Of a stretch of DNA of 64,000 nt, positions 10,384 through 21,298 are shown piece by piece (position 1 is the first letter of the stretch; every line of letters begins with the position of its first letter). The DNA is from Lichtheimia corymbifera B2541 (Eukaryota > Mucoromycota > Mucoromycetes > Mucorales > Lichtheimiaceae): NCBI GenBank assembly GCA_000697475.1, contig JNEU01000922.1, positions 124,001 through 188,000 of the forward strand. Direction: 5' to 3'. Under the pieces are notes generated by a model. It saw only the letters and a list, made by a program, of their open reading frames with translations. It did not search any database and was not told where the DNA came from. The translations under genes and the position numbers were made by a program.

Positions 10384-13300
10384 TTATGCCTTGTGAGGCT
10401 TCTAAAGTACATAGAAAACAATGAATTTAAACTACAATCCAATTTAAGCTCAAGAATAGTGGGAGACTTACGTGATGAGGAACCATATATACTTCATCAT
10501 GATGAGGAGCATTGTCAGTGGTGGTGTTGGCCTTCCTAAAATCCTCAATGGTCTTGTACGGTGATAACAGCTTTTCCAGTCGTTCATCCACCTTGAGTTT
10601 ATGAGTATCCTTGTCCTTGCGGTAATACAAATAGGCCCAGAATTTCTCCAACCCATACAAATGTCCATTGTCATGATCGATCAATGTCAATTCCTGAAAA
10701 TCATCAAACACGGCTGATCGGAACCGTTTTTCCAAACCATACGAGTAAAAACGGAAAAGGCATTCCAAGCCATAACTAAGGATATATAAGATTAGCTTAC
10801 CAAGAGCCCTTTCACCCATCCCACAACTTTTATGTACCGGTAATGATGATTGGCATCCTCGGTTGCAAGACGTTTGAATTCCTTGTACATTTTCTTGTTA
10901 AAGTGATCACGCAAGAAATGGGACCAGAATCGAAAGAGGGTATTCATTTCATGCGAATGGCCGACGCCTAACTTTTTGCGTTCCCGGAGTGCTTTCGCAT
11001 GGTACTTGTAATACTTGTGTTGCTCAAATCCATTCTCCTTTAACAATGCATGGCTCGGGTGCTCGAATGCAGGGATTGGATGGCTTGTGTCATGATCGGC
11101 CGTCGTCAAAATGGCAGGGTCATAATGATAGGCTTGGTCACCAAATACCCATCCCACATGTTGTTGAATGAATGCTGGATCAAGCGTTTGCTGTACGGTG
11201 GCATTCGATAAGAAATGAGTGCTCGTTGGTAATGATTCAGGATGAATAGGGTAAAATCTTGGAGCCGCTACTGCAGGGACCGCTATGCTGCCTTTGGGTA
11301 CACTATACATCATCCAGCATCATATTAGCCCCATCTTGTTCCATAGCATGTCACTCTTTCCCTTTTTTCCCTTACACATTGGTATTCTTGAGATCTGATT
11401 CGTAGTGCTGTAATCCTTCATTGATCATCGCAGACACCGTATCATCATTGAGCTTTCCACCACCACCACCTTGTTGACGCTGTCGTTGTGTCACAATCAT
11501 AATCCGTGCCACCGTGTCCTCATCAATAGCATGTTCATCTTCATCCTCATCTCCATCCTCGTCATTGGACAGGTAGTACTTTTTGGGTGTGCCTGATACA
11601 GCTGACCTTGCTTGATCCCAATCCACTTCCAATGCAAACACCTCGTCATCATTCTCCTTTTTTGAACCATTGCCTTGGTAAGCGTGCTCTCCTTTTTGTT
11701 CCGTGGTGTCGACCTTGGCTGCTGCTGCTGATCCACGAGTACTACCATCTTGAGTGGTGGTGGTCGGATGAGATGTTGACGATGTACTTGTTCCTGGGAG
11801 TATCCAAGTTTCCCATCCTTCTTTCCTTCGTACACATTTGCCATCCTCACTGAGCTCCACATTGTCAGATGTCTTTAACGCCTCACGGATCAGATCCGAA
11901 CTGCTTGTTAGTATCTTGACACGGTTGAAATTGCCAAGCACTTGAAGATCGACATAACCTTGGGAATCCATCTACAATACATCTCATATGAGTTATGTGA
12001 CACACACACATGTGATCCATTTATATACGTACCTGGCTACGCAAAAATATATCCTTGCAAAGATTATTGATGCTAAAGTAATACTCACTAAAAGAAGAAT
12101 GTTGTCAACCTCTTGATATGTACACCATGTCTCTCCCTTTTCCATTATAACACTTACATTTGTTGCATAATGTAGACTTTGAGTGTATCCACATCCACCG
12201 TGATATATGCGGGTGGTGGCAATGGAGGTCGTACACCACGCCTTGATGATGATGATTGTTGTTGTTGTGGTGGATAATGTTGTTGATCATAGCGTCGATA
12301 TCCACCACGCCCTCGACCACTTGCATTTGTTGGTGCACGGCGACCACCGCTTGACCATGGCCCATTAGCTGAACGCGAAGATCGATGCGGATGACCATTT
12401 CCCCGTGAATGATGATGATAACCATTGCCATTATTATTCCGAAAATGGTTGTGTTGATGGTGTTGTTGATGATGATGGTGATGATGTTCTGGGTGTGATG
12501 CTCCTGTTGGGCTCTTTGTATGACTTGATGGTGACGTTGACTTTTCCTTGGTTACTGTGGATCGGGTTGGAGATGTGGTAGTAGCGTTGGTAGTGGTAGG
12601 TGTAGTGGTAGTATCAACAGCAGCAGGAGGTGACTTTGTTTGATGTCTATGTGATCGTTGTACAAAGGTGGTGGTGGTGTCATTGTTGCTTGTATTGCTG
12701 GTAATTGTGTCATGCTGTTTATTGTCATTACGCAATGCCGTTGATTGCTTTTTGTTTTCTCGTTCATTGTCACGTGTTGATTGTCGTTGTTGTTGTTGTT
12801 GTTGCTGCTGCTGCCTTGCATGCTTTTCCCGTTGTTGCTGATGTTGTTGCCTATCCCTTCTAGGCTGCTGTTGAGATCGATGCTGTTGCTGCGGTGGTGG
12901 CGTTTGTTGATGCTCATGTGGTTTACGTTTCTCCTTCTCATCAGCTTTCGGTGAAGATGGACCCGAATGTTGTTGTTGTTGACGATGTTGTCGTTGAGGA
13001 TTGTTATTATTGTTGTTGGAAGGACGAGATCGCTGTTGTTGTTGATTGGCGTTGTTGGAAGTATTTGATGCAGGATGAATGATGGTGGGAGTATAACGCT
13101 TCCATTGGTTCTTTCCTTTGCCTATGTGAGTAAAGGAGATGGATGAGTATCTCATATGTCAGAAAAAAAAACGCCCAACAAAAGTCTCAAGGCAAGGGGT
13201 ACAAGGAGAACTGTAAACGTCTACATTTTTACCGCCAAGCAACCCACCACCCCCAACAAAACATACCTTTAAGCACCAAAAACTTATCTTTTTTCTCAGG

Positions 13301-13728
13301 TGGGTCATCCACTGTACTCTCCACTGCTTCATTGGGTGCAGGCCATGCACTTGCTGGTAACTGTGATGTTGTTGATGCAATGTCAACTTTGGCTGTACAT
13401 AATACATTTAATGTTTTAGTCACTTTCCATGTAGTATGGATCCAAACTCACCATCTGCAGTAGTAGGCGTAACCGTGGTAGTGGTACCAGTCGAAGCAGC
13501 AGGAACCGTTGACGAATCAACATCCTTCAAGGTTGACTTGCGGGTTTGCCATACGTTGACCTGAGGCGTAGGAGCCGGAACAGTAACAACTGGCGGTTTA
13601 TGCAGCGGAGCCTGTTGTGGAGAAGACGGCGACGATGCCGAATGCTGCGATGAAGAAGGTGATGGCATTGCTGCACTTGGTTGCGGATGAGCTTGCTTTG
13701 CTTCACTCTTGGTAACAGAAGAGACCAT
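10384..13728 (-). CDS. LARP1: La-related protein 1 (La motif plus DM15 domain)
   Basis: RNA-binding regulator of mRNA stability and translation; in animals LARP1 binds TOP mRNAs and the 5' cap through DM15. Eight minus-strand exons (13452-13728, 13267-13392, 12158-13121, 12033-12087, 11376-11971, 10838-11302, 10472-10775, 10384-10401) give 934 aa. Residues 1-440 are low complexity (Ser/Pro, then Gln/Asn/His tracts encoded by CAG/CAA-type repeats). The La motif spans about 450-540 ([17 protein letters not shown], then [17 protein letters not shown]) and is interrupted by a 55-nt exon. The DM15 repeats lie around 730-890, with [28 protein letters not shown] and [20 protein letters not shown]. 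Choosing the donor at 10837 rather than 10800 restores the last motif exactly. The 18-nt terminal exon (KPHKA, stop) is less certain. Confidence 0.92.
12245..13080 (-). repeat. Poly-Gln/Asn/His coding microsatellite region of LARP1
   Basis: Exon 3 of LARP1 is dominated by CAA/CAG/CAT/AAC-type triplets on the minus strand, encoding runs of Gln, Asn and His (for example a run of about nine Gln near 12780-12815 and a His run near 12450-12490). Such tracts expand and contract readily and create open antisense frames here that should not be annotated. Confidence 0.8.
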
Positions 13729-15231
13729 GATCGCAGGAAAGAAAGAGACGTTTTAACGTGTTATATGAGTCGTATGAAACCGACGTTGTCCAATGAGCAC
13801 GAGATGATAACTGAGCACTGAGCAGACGATTAGTTGTATGAGTGTGTGCTGAGAACGCGTACACGAGAAAGAAAGCAAAACCAAGAGAGAAAAGAAAAGA
13901 GAAAGAGAGAGGAGAGAAAGATGTAAAGCCGAGTTTAGCAAAAAGGGAAATCAAAGGCGTCGCAGCAACCCACCAACAACACCAGCAGCACTACACAAAG
14001 TCTGCGTTTGTGTATTGTGTACAGAACGCACACTCTCCTAAACACAACGACCTTGTTACACATGTTGAGCATATACTTCTTGTTCTTTATCACATAATCT
14101 TATTATTCATCTATCACCATTAAGCACTAAAACTTATTTCTGTACTGTATTTGCAGCATAATATCAGCTACTTGAAGAATGACACCTCCCATGTGATACA
14201 CAGCCTTTCTCCCATTGCCCTTTGAGTGGCAAAAAAAAAGTCAAACACATGTGGGAAAATCGGTTTTATTTGATCCACGTGCTAATGCACCCCATCTACC
14301 ACAGCAGCTGCATGATAAACTTGCTTTATCATCTATACACAAACGCACATCATAGACCAAGGTTAATCTTGGCAATAATGATCTACATGTGTAAAGCAGT
14401 ATGTGATAGTTCGGGGGGTGAGAGGGGAGGAAAAGAGACAGTATGCACATAATGACGCCATGATTCTCAAAATGGAACTCCCACCGCAAAATGTTGCTTG
14501 TAAAGCATCATGGTTTCACACATTGATGACAATGAGTACACTCTACACGGCACATTCTTTCTTTTATATGTAATCTCGGCTTCAAATGTCTCTCTCTTGT
14601 TCGGCTGAAGCGGAACAATGTATCATCGTCATTCTTTGAGCAGGAATGTTCTCATTGTGTACCCAAACACACCGCTTTACGGCTTTTGGCACCGCTCAAT
14701 GAGATGTCTGTTTATTCGATTCAATGAGTATTTGGGTAAAAAGAGCCATTCAGCAAATGCTGATTGAATGGTCAACGCTCGATGCAATTACATATTAGGG
14801 AGATAAAGTGAAAATGGCCACTCGATCCAACATACCAATGCGAGACCACTAGAGCGTTTCACCATGGACCAGAATTAGATTCATAGCTTCAATGAATAAT
14901 TTTAGATCCAATGCCTTTATGGATTATATGCATTCATCCAGAGTGATTCAGCGATCCACCAGAAATTGAGCATCATGTCAAATTTGATGATTGGGATCTT
15001 TATTCATGCATTCATCATGTTGATGTGAGTAGCGGGGGAGTGCGTTGTGATCTAATAGCTAATGGATATTATAGGTACATACTCGATGAGCAATAGGCTT
15101 CACTATAGAGTTCATGCTATAAAAGATGCATGGTGGTTATAGACACACACACTCCGCAAAAGGTTGTCGTGACCGGGTAAGGCGTGTGCTGCTACCCTCT
15201 CTTCTTCCCTCACCTGTTAATCACCACCACA
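13729..15231. other. 1.5-kb divergent intergenic region between LARP1 and CSTF1
   Basis: No gene recognised. It begins with a purine-rich tract (about 13860-13925), which is a pyrimidine-rich leader for LARP1 on the minus strand. Near 14640-14705 an 8-bp inverted pair (TCTCATTG / CAATGAGA) is separated by roughly 45 nt, possibly chance. Around 14880-15030 there is clustered ATTCAT/ATGAAT sequence. Presumably both promoters lie here. Confidence 0.45.
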
Positions 15232-16968
15232 ATGGACGCGATGCCGAATGTCGATGAAACAGAAATGCTCAGCTTGATTGTTGGGTAAACCAGGGCTGGA
15301 GATCGGTTACCGCAATGACAATATTCACGCGACATTTGGATTTAGGCAGCTTGTTGCGTATGGATATTCAGCTGTGGCACAAAGCGTTGCTGACACGACT
15401 GGAGCTACCACCGAAGTGACACCCAGTAATCGTCTTTTGGAATTGGTTCAGCTTGGCAAATACAAATGTAAGGGGTGGTCTTGTTGAAACTTGCAGCAGC
15501 CTATTGAACAAAGTGAATATAGTGGAACACGATGGATCCGAAGATAGTGAATACAACCCCGAGGAGGAGAAACGCGATTATGACATGGATGATACTCAAG
15601 CAAGCAATGAATGGAATCAAACTACAAGGACATCAGGTGGATTTGATCCAGATGCAGTACAAACAGCAGGTACACAAAGAAAGGGACAGAGTGAGAGAGA
15701 GAGAGATCAATGGAGGATGTTAACAAGGGAATTGATATAGCTGCCAAGGTGCCTCCTGATTATTTCCAGCTTTATTATACACAACATAAAGGCCCATGTC
15801 GTACAGCAGCATTCAGTGATGATGGTCGATTTGCAGCAACAGGGTCACATGATTCGTCACTCAAAGTATTGGATGTCTACAAGATGAAGAAGCGCACCGG
15901 CGATGTTGGCGATAAACCTGTCATTCGTACCTTGTATGATCATACAGCACCTGTCAATGATCTTTCCTTTCATCCAAATGGTTTGGTGCTTGCAAGTTGT
16001 GCCGAGGATCAAAGCGTAAAGTTGTTTGACTTGATGAAATTGGGCGTGAAGCGATCTTTCCGCTATTTCCAGGTAAGGGTGTATACACATGAGAAGAATA
16101 AGGTCATGGCGACTCATTGCCTATACATATATATCTAGGATGCCCATCCTGTCAATTCGATTTGTTTCCATCCTTCAGGCGATTACTTATTAGCAGGCAG
16201 TGAGGATGCAGCTGTTCGGATATACGACGTGAAAACGCTTGCATGCTACACCAACAATACCAAGGAAATGCATCAGGGCGCCATTACACAAATTCGATAC
16301 GCTAAATCCGGTCGTGTATTTGCCACTTCCTCGACCGATGGCTCAGTACGCATATGGGATGGTGTCTCGGGACAATGTGTACGCAACATTGAAAACGCAC
16401 ATAACGGCACAGCTGTATCCAGTGTACGGATGTTACAGAATGAACGATTTGTGCTCACTGCCGGCATGGATTCAACAATGCGATTATGGGATATTTCAAA
16501 TGGCAAAACGGTGGTTGAATATAGAGGCCATAGCCAACATTCTCAAATGTTACAGGTATGGATAGAGAGTTTTTGTTTTTCAATCCACAGGACCACTTAT
16601 CTATGTACATACAAATAGCCCACGGTCAGCTATAATGATGATTTTGTCATGATTGGCGATGAAGGATCCACAGATGTCTTTGTATGGGATACACAAAAGG
16701 GTAGCTTATTAACAAGGATAGCAGGTTAGTAGTTCTTTTTATATCTTTGGGGCTTGGAGTACATGGGCTGACCGGTTCTGGCACATAGGACAAAATAACC
16801 TCGTACGATGTGTGGCTGCTTCCACTACAGACAATGGTGTTCTTACATGCAGGTAAATAATGATAGGGGTGTTTCTTAAAGAGAGAGACTAGACGCTAAT
16901 GAATGGCTTGAAATAGTGATGATTACCGAGCAAGATATTATATGACTGGTAGTGCAGATGACCAATGA
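15232..16968 (+). CDS. CSTF1: Cleavage stimulation factor subunit 1 (CstF-50), WD40
   Basis: WD40 subunit of the nuclear cleavage stimulation factor that helps define the poly(A) cleavage site. Proposed exons 15232-15284, 15346-15467, 15523-15656, 15716-16072, 16139-16555, 16619-16724, 16789-16852 and 16917-16968 give 434 aa, close to the roughly 430 aa of animal CstF-50. The N-terminus has the homodimerisation segment (QLVAYGYSAVAQSVAD ... NRLLELVQLG), then an acidic linker. WD repeats follow: AAFSDDGRFAATGSHDSSLK, LSFHPNGLVLASCAEDQSVK, ICFHPSGDYLLAGSEDAAVR, IRYAKSGRVFATSSTDGSVR, and so on to the final SDDYRARYYMTGSADDQ. The exon 3/4 junction has an alternative (donor at 15670, acceptor within the GA repeat) that also keeps frame. 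The stop lies 44 bases from the convergent Num1-like gene. Confidence 0.9.
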
Positions 16969-17012
16969 TCAAATACATTATTAAAACCCACCAAATACAA
17001 CCACACTTTTTA

Positions 17013-19347
17013 TTAATTTCGAGCAAGTTTTGAAATATCATGTTTTCCATTACAACATTGACGAATGTTGATGAGCTCATCCTCCGAATCATCCCAGTCA
17101 TTATCATCAACATCCGAGCAGGTGCTATGCTGAAGTATGGAGCTTGCGGTTAAAAGGGAGCTATTATTGTTGAATGTGCCTCTTGAGAAGCGATGCGACA
17201 AGCTCACGGATGACTGTAATAATGGGCTTGGATGGAGGGTGGTAGCAACATCATCGATTGATTTACCGAGTAAGAAGCAAAACGCCTATGTGTACAACCG
17301 CTACATCAGCTCGCTTCTCGTGATGTACGAGGGTACATATGCTACTTACCACAAGCCATTGTCGATGTTGATCGATATCATTGGCCTGCAATACAATATC
17401 GCGAGTGGGTGTTCGTACCATAAGATGGAAAGGTGTGGAGGAGGGTTGTGGGCACGGGATGTTGTATACGTCTCGGATAAAGGCTAGTATATAGAAAGGG
17501 ATGAATAAGTAAACTGGGTACTAGTTGGATCAAAAGAAGCAAATTTCATACATACCTCGCTTGGATCTTGACTCGTCGTGATCAACATCAGGCTGTGTAT
17601 AACTCCAATAGAGCGTCTTTGTGTAGGGATGGATCCAGAAATATCGATAATGGCGTCGATTTCCTGTCTTGCCTGCCACATAACGTCGTGTATACTTGTA
17701 TATCCAATCACCAATCATGGCATGGGTCAAGGCTTGAATCACCTTTGGGTCAATATCTTCCTGCTCGGTGTCATTGGTGGTAGTGGTGGACATGATGTGA
17801 TGCTTGTGAATACTCGATCCTGCCAACGTATCCGAAACGGAAGGTGTTGGTTTGTTGGGAAGGTCATCGTGATTATTGGATCCTGGTGACACCCTCCTCA
17901 AGGGTGGTTGTGCTCTGGGATGCTGCATAGAAACCGAAGCTACAGGATGTGGAAAGTGGTTGTTGATATACCTTGCTGCATACGTTGCCAATTTGGAAGA
18001 ATGATTGGATGAGATGATAGGTGGTGGATTGGGTGTGTCCTCTTGTTCTCTCCTCATGTCATCAGAAGAGGCGTAATGCGAACTCATAGCATGTTTTAGA
18101 CTAAGGCTGCTTCCGTTCCATACGCGTTTAAGCGAATCCAAATAGCTGTGATGCTGCTGCTCCTCATCATCCCCAGGCATTGCGACCTGGATACCGATGT
18201 CCACGTGATCCAATAAACCCTCTGTTTGCGTTTCCTTGTCGTGTGTCGAGTTTGGTACAGTATTGCTTTGTTGGAGCTCATTAAAGAGCGTTGTAGATGT
18301 TGTGGGAAGAACATCAAGTGGTGCTGTTGTGTCACATGCCTCCTCTTCACTATCATCATTGTGTTGATGTTTCAGCACCTTATCCCCGCTCACTCGCTTG
18401 TGATTCAAGTCATGTGGTGTTGCTGTCAACTCTTCGATGGTATCCTGGCTCTCAGCAAGTAATTTAGCCGTTTCCATGCGCTCCTTTTTCTCTTTGTGTA
18501 ATGCCATACGAAGGTTTGTCATGGTACGTTGAGCGTGTGTCAGTGATTGTTTAAGCTTGTCTATCTCCACATGGTGATGATGATGTGTGGTAGTAGATAC
18601 ATGGGGATGGTCATTGTTATGATGAATTGGATTGTTGGCGTTGTTGTTGTTTGCATCATTCAATTGTCGCTGCAAGGATGCATTTTCCTTTTTGAGTTGT
18701 TGCAGCTCGGTGATCAATCGATGGCGCCGTTGTTCATGCAAGTGGGATGCAGTGGCACTATTATTGTCGTCTTCTGCTTTGGCCATCTCCATGCTTTGCA
18801 GCTCTTTCAGTAACTTTGTCTTTTCGCTTGTCAACCGTGTCACCATGGCATCCTTATCATCAAGCTGATCTTGCAATTCTTGACGTGCAATTTCCAAGGA
18901 CCACTCTTGATCCTTGAGTTGCTCTGGATGATATGATAAATGAGAGGCCATCCAAAACAATTCGTCATGCACGTTACCTTGATCCTTTTCTAGCATTTGG
19001 CACTTTTGCTTCAATAATTGGTTCTCTTGCTGTAATGTAGTAAGGCTGGTCTCAAGATGGGCAATACGCTCAAAGTGCTTCGTTTGTGCATCACGAAGCT
19101 TTCGGACCTCGGTAACCAACGTATCGCCAATGTCGGCTGCTAGATCCGCACAGCTTACTCGATGGTGTCGGTTGGTTGGTTTGGTGATGGTCCCCTGGGA
19201 TCGATTCTAAAAGAAGCATGATATTAGGTCCTAATACATCAAGTATATAGTAAAACCAATGGATACCTTGATTGCCAAAGCATTGACCTCTTGTTCCTCT
19301 TTGATAATATCTATGCATACGTTTGTAAGCAGCGACATATGATGCAT
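17013..19347 (-). CDS. Num1/Mcp5-like cortical protein: coiled coil plus PH domain
   Basis: Predicted cell-cortex anchor; fungal Num1/ApsA/Mcp5 proteins bind phosphoinositides at the plasma membrane through a C-terminal PH domain and anchor dynein and mitochondria. Exons 19267-19347, 17556-19206, 17350-17483 and 17013-17285 give 712 aa. Residues 60-260 are heptad-rich coiled coil (HLETSLTTLQQENQLLKQK, LQQLKKENASLQRQL). The middle is disordered. The PH domain (about 515-625) has the Mcp5-type signature ALTHAMIGDWIYKYTRR, HYRYFWIHPYTKTLYWS, then RTPTRDIVLQANDIDQHRQWLV split over two introns. It is much shorter than yeast Num1 and lacks its repeats, being closer in size to Mcp5. The start ATG follows an in-frame stop; an ATG three codons later is equally possible. 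Confidence 0.8.
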
Positions 19348-19684
19348 ATGAAGGTGTTGGTGTTATACGTTGGTGATCATTGCAATTGGATGGTGATAGT
19401 ATACATTTTCCTCCTCTTTCAACCGATGTCATGGTGAGTATGTAGAAAGAAAGTGTGAGAGAAAAAAGATGTGTACAAATGCGAAGCACATTTTAAAAGA
19501 GTGCCACATCATCTTTGCATGACCTAGCCCGGATGTGATGCAGCCGGACCAAACAATACTGCTGTTTTTGTATCGATGATGTTCGTTTTAAAAGACTCAC
19601 ACGCTTAGTATACATGGAAATATAGAGCATAGTTTATAAGAGATAGAGAGAAAAAAAGAGAGTGCATGTTTCACTGTGATTTGC
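19348..19684. promoter_or_regulatory. Divergent promoter region, Num1-like / Pcs1
   Basis: About 340 bp separates the start codons of two divergent genes, a cortical dynein-anchor-like protein and a monopolin subunit. It contains an AT-rich TATATAGAGCATAG-type stretch near 19620 and a purine run near 19640-19660. Joint regulation is possible but cannot be shown from sequence. Confidence 0.4.
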
Positions 19685-21285
19685 ATGAAGGTATCTTATA
19701 AGATTTATAGCTGGAGTTGGCGGGGAAAAAGAACTTCTCTTTATTACAATGTATAGAGTAAGCTAAGACACTCGTGCTTTTACGAATGGCCATTCACCTC
19801 CTTTCACACAGGGTAGAGCTGCAAGAGAAGCCCTGAAGCTTGGGGCAGGAAACGACATTTACGCAAACTTGGATGACGACGACGATGAACGTATGTTCTT
19901 GTGCCTTTTTCATTTTCAACGCCTGATCGCCGTGTTATACACAACTCACGCGGATCGTCATTGATGTGCAGGTATCAACCATATGTTATTCCCGCAAGCA
20001 ACCAATGGACGCGATGCACCAGTGCCACCACCAGCACGAGCACCGGCAGCGCGCTATGATCCGTCGCACGAGCCAATATCACAGAGTAAGAAAGACGCGA
20101 GCGTATGATAACGAATCACGGACTTATCTAAGGAGTTAGACGAGATACCATTTGAGGATGAAGAGGATCGTCTTTTCTTGGATACATATGACAATACACA
20201 ACGCACTCACCCTTCTACATATGCATCACAACCAACATCAACGACGAGAAAACCTGGTAAACGACAACGAAACGCTGTACAGCAACCAGCCACACAACAA
20301 TCAGCATCACGGCGAAAGTTCGATCATTTCCAACAAGAGGCGATTGAGGATGTGGAGGAGGAGGAGGAGGAGGAAGAGGAAGAGGAATATGCTGATGTGC
20401 CACGATCGATGTCTTTAAAAGACATGTACAGGAGGATCAACGAGGTAAAGGAAGGGTGTTGTCATAGGTGTCACGTGATCGTACTCTTAACATGTCAGGG
20501 TGTACATAGCTCGAAAAGGTCAAGCAGCATTACGACTATTTGGTCTCTCTACGATTCACTGAACCTGAACGGATTCACAAGGCTTATGTCGCTGCCAAAA
20601 GCAAGGAGCTTAAAGGTAAAGACTTTGCTTTCAACATGGATATCCATGTTTCTGACATGTTGTTTAGCTGCGGATGACTGCATGAAACGTATGGAAGGGG
20701 AACTTGAACAATTATCAAGGGAGAATGATGAACTCAGAGAAAAGCTTCAGCATTCAAAACCGAACCGTGAACTCGTGAATCAAGTGGATGAGCTCAACCA
20801 AGAATTGACCACCATCAGCGAAGAAAAGGAGGCGCTCAAAAAAGCAGGTAACAAGCATTACTTCCAACGTTAATGATGATACTTATGCAAAGATGGATTA
20901 TTAGACCATGAAATGAAGCAGGCGATGGAGATGTTTAGGAATCTCAGTGGATTGTCAATTACTGGTGTGAGAACGATCATGGAAGGCGATTTATACACAT
21001 GCGAACAAACAGGAAAGAGAGGAAGTAAGTCAATGGATGATACGTAAAAGTAAGTGCGGTGGAGGCTGACATAGCATTTATGTTCTAGCCATCCGTTTCA
21101 AATTGCTGCGAGAGAAACCAGGCACCGATGTCCGCTATATCCCCTTATTGGATGAGAAAAAGGATGCACAACTATTGTCATTACTACCAGGCTTCTTGAC
21201 GACCGAGATTGTATTTCAAAGCGACAAAGTGTATGCCTTTTATTCAAAATTACGGAATGCATTGGATAATTTGAAGACTACGTAG
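19685..21285 (+). CDS. PCS1: Monopolin subunit Csm1/Pcs1
   Basis: Chromosome segregation protein of the monopolin complex, which clamps kinetochores (meiosis I co-orientation in budding yeast, merotely prevention in fission yeast) and works at rDNA. Exons 19685-19690, 19812-19890, 19972-20085, 20140-20444, 20510-20615, 20668-20847, 20905-21024 and 21089-21285 give 368 aa. The first half is disordered, with a polyglutamate run (GAG repeat near 20350-20390). A coiled coil (about 205-265: MEGELEQLSRENDELREKL) precedes the Csm1 globular domain (about 268-368), with MFRNLSGLSITGVR, DLYTCEQTGKRGTIRFKL and SLLPGFLTTEIVF. The six-base first exon (Met-Lys) is my best guess for the start and the weakest part of the model. 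The stop is 13 bases from the stop of the convergent helicase gene. Confidence 0.85.
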
Positions 21286-21298
21286 TATAATCAAGTGT

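Noticed and set aside
12105..12941. Alternative-frame ORFs in the LARP1 poly-Gln region
   Set aside because: Triplet repeats lack stops in several frames; the La-motif and DM15 continuity fixes the true frame.
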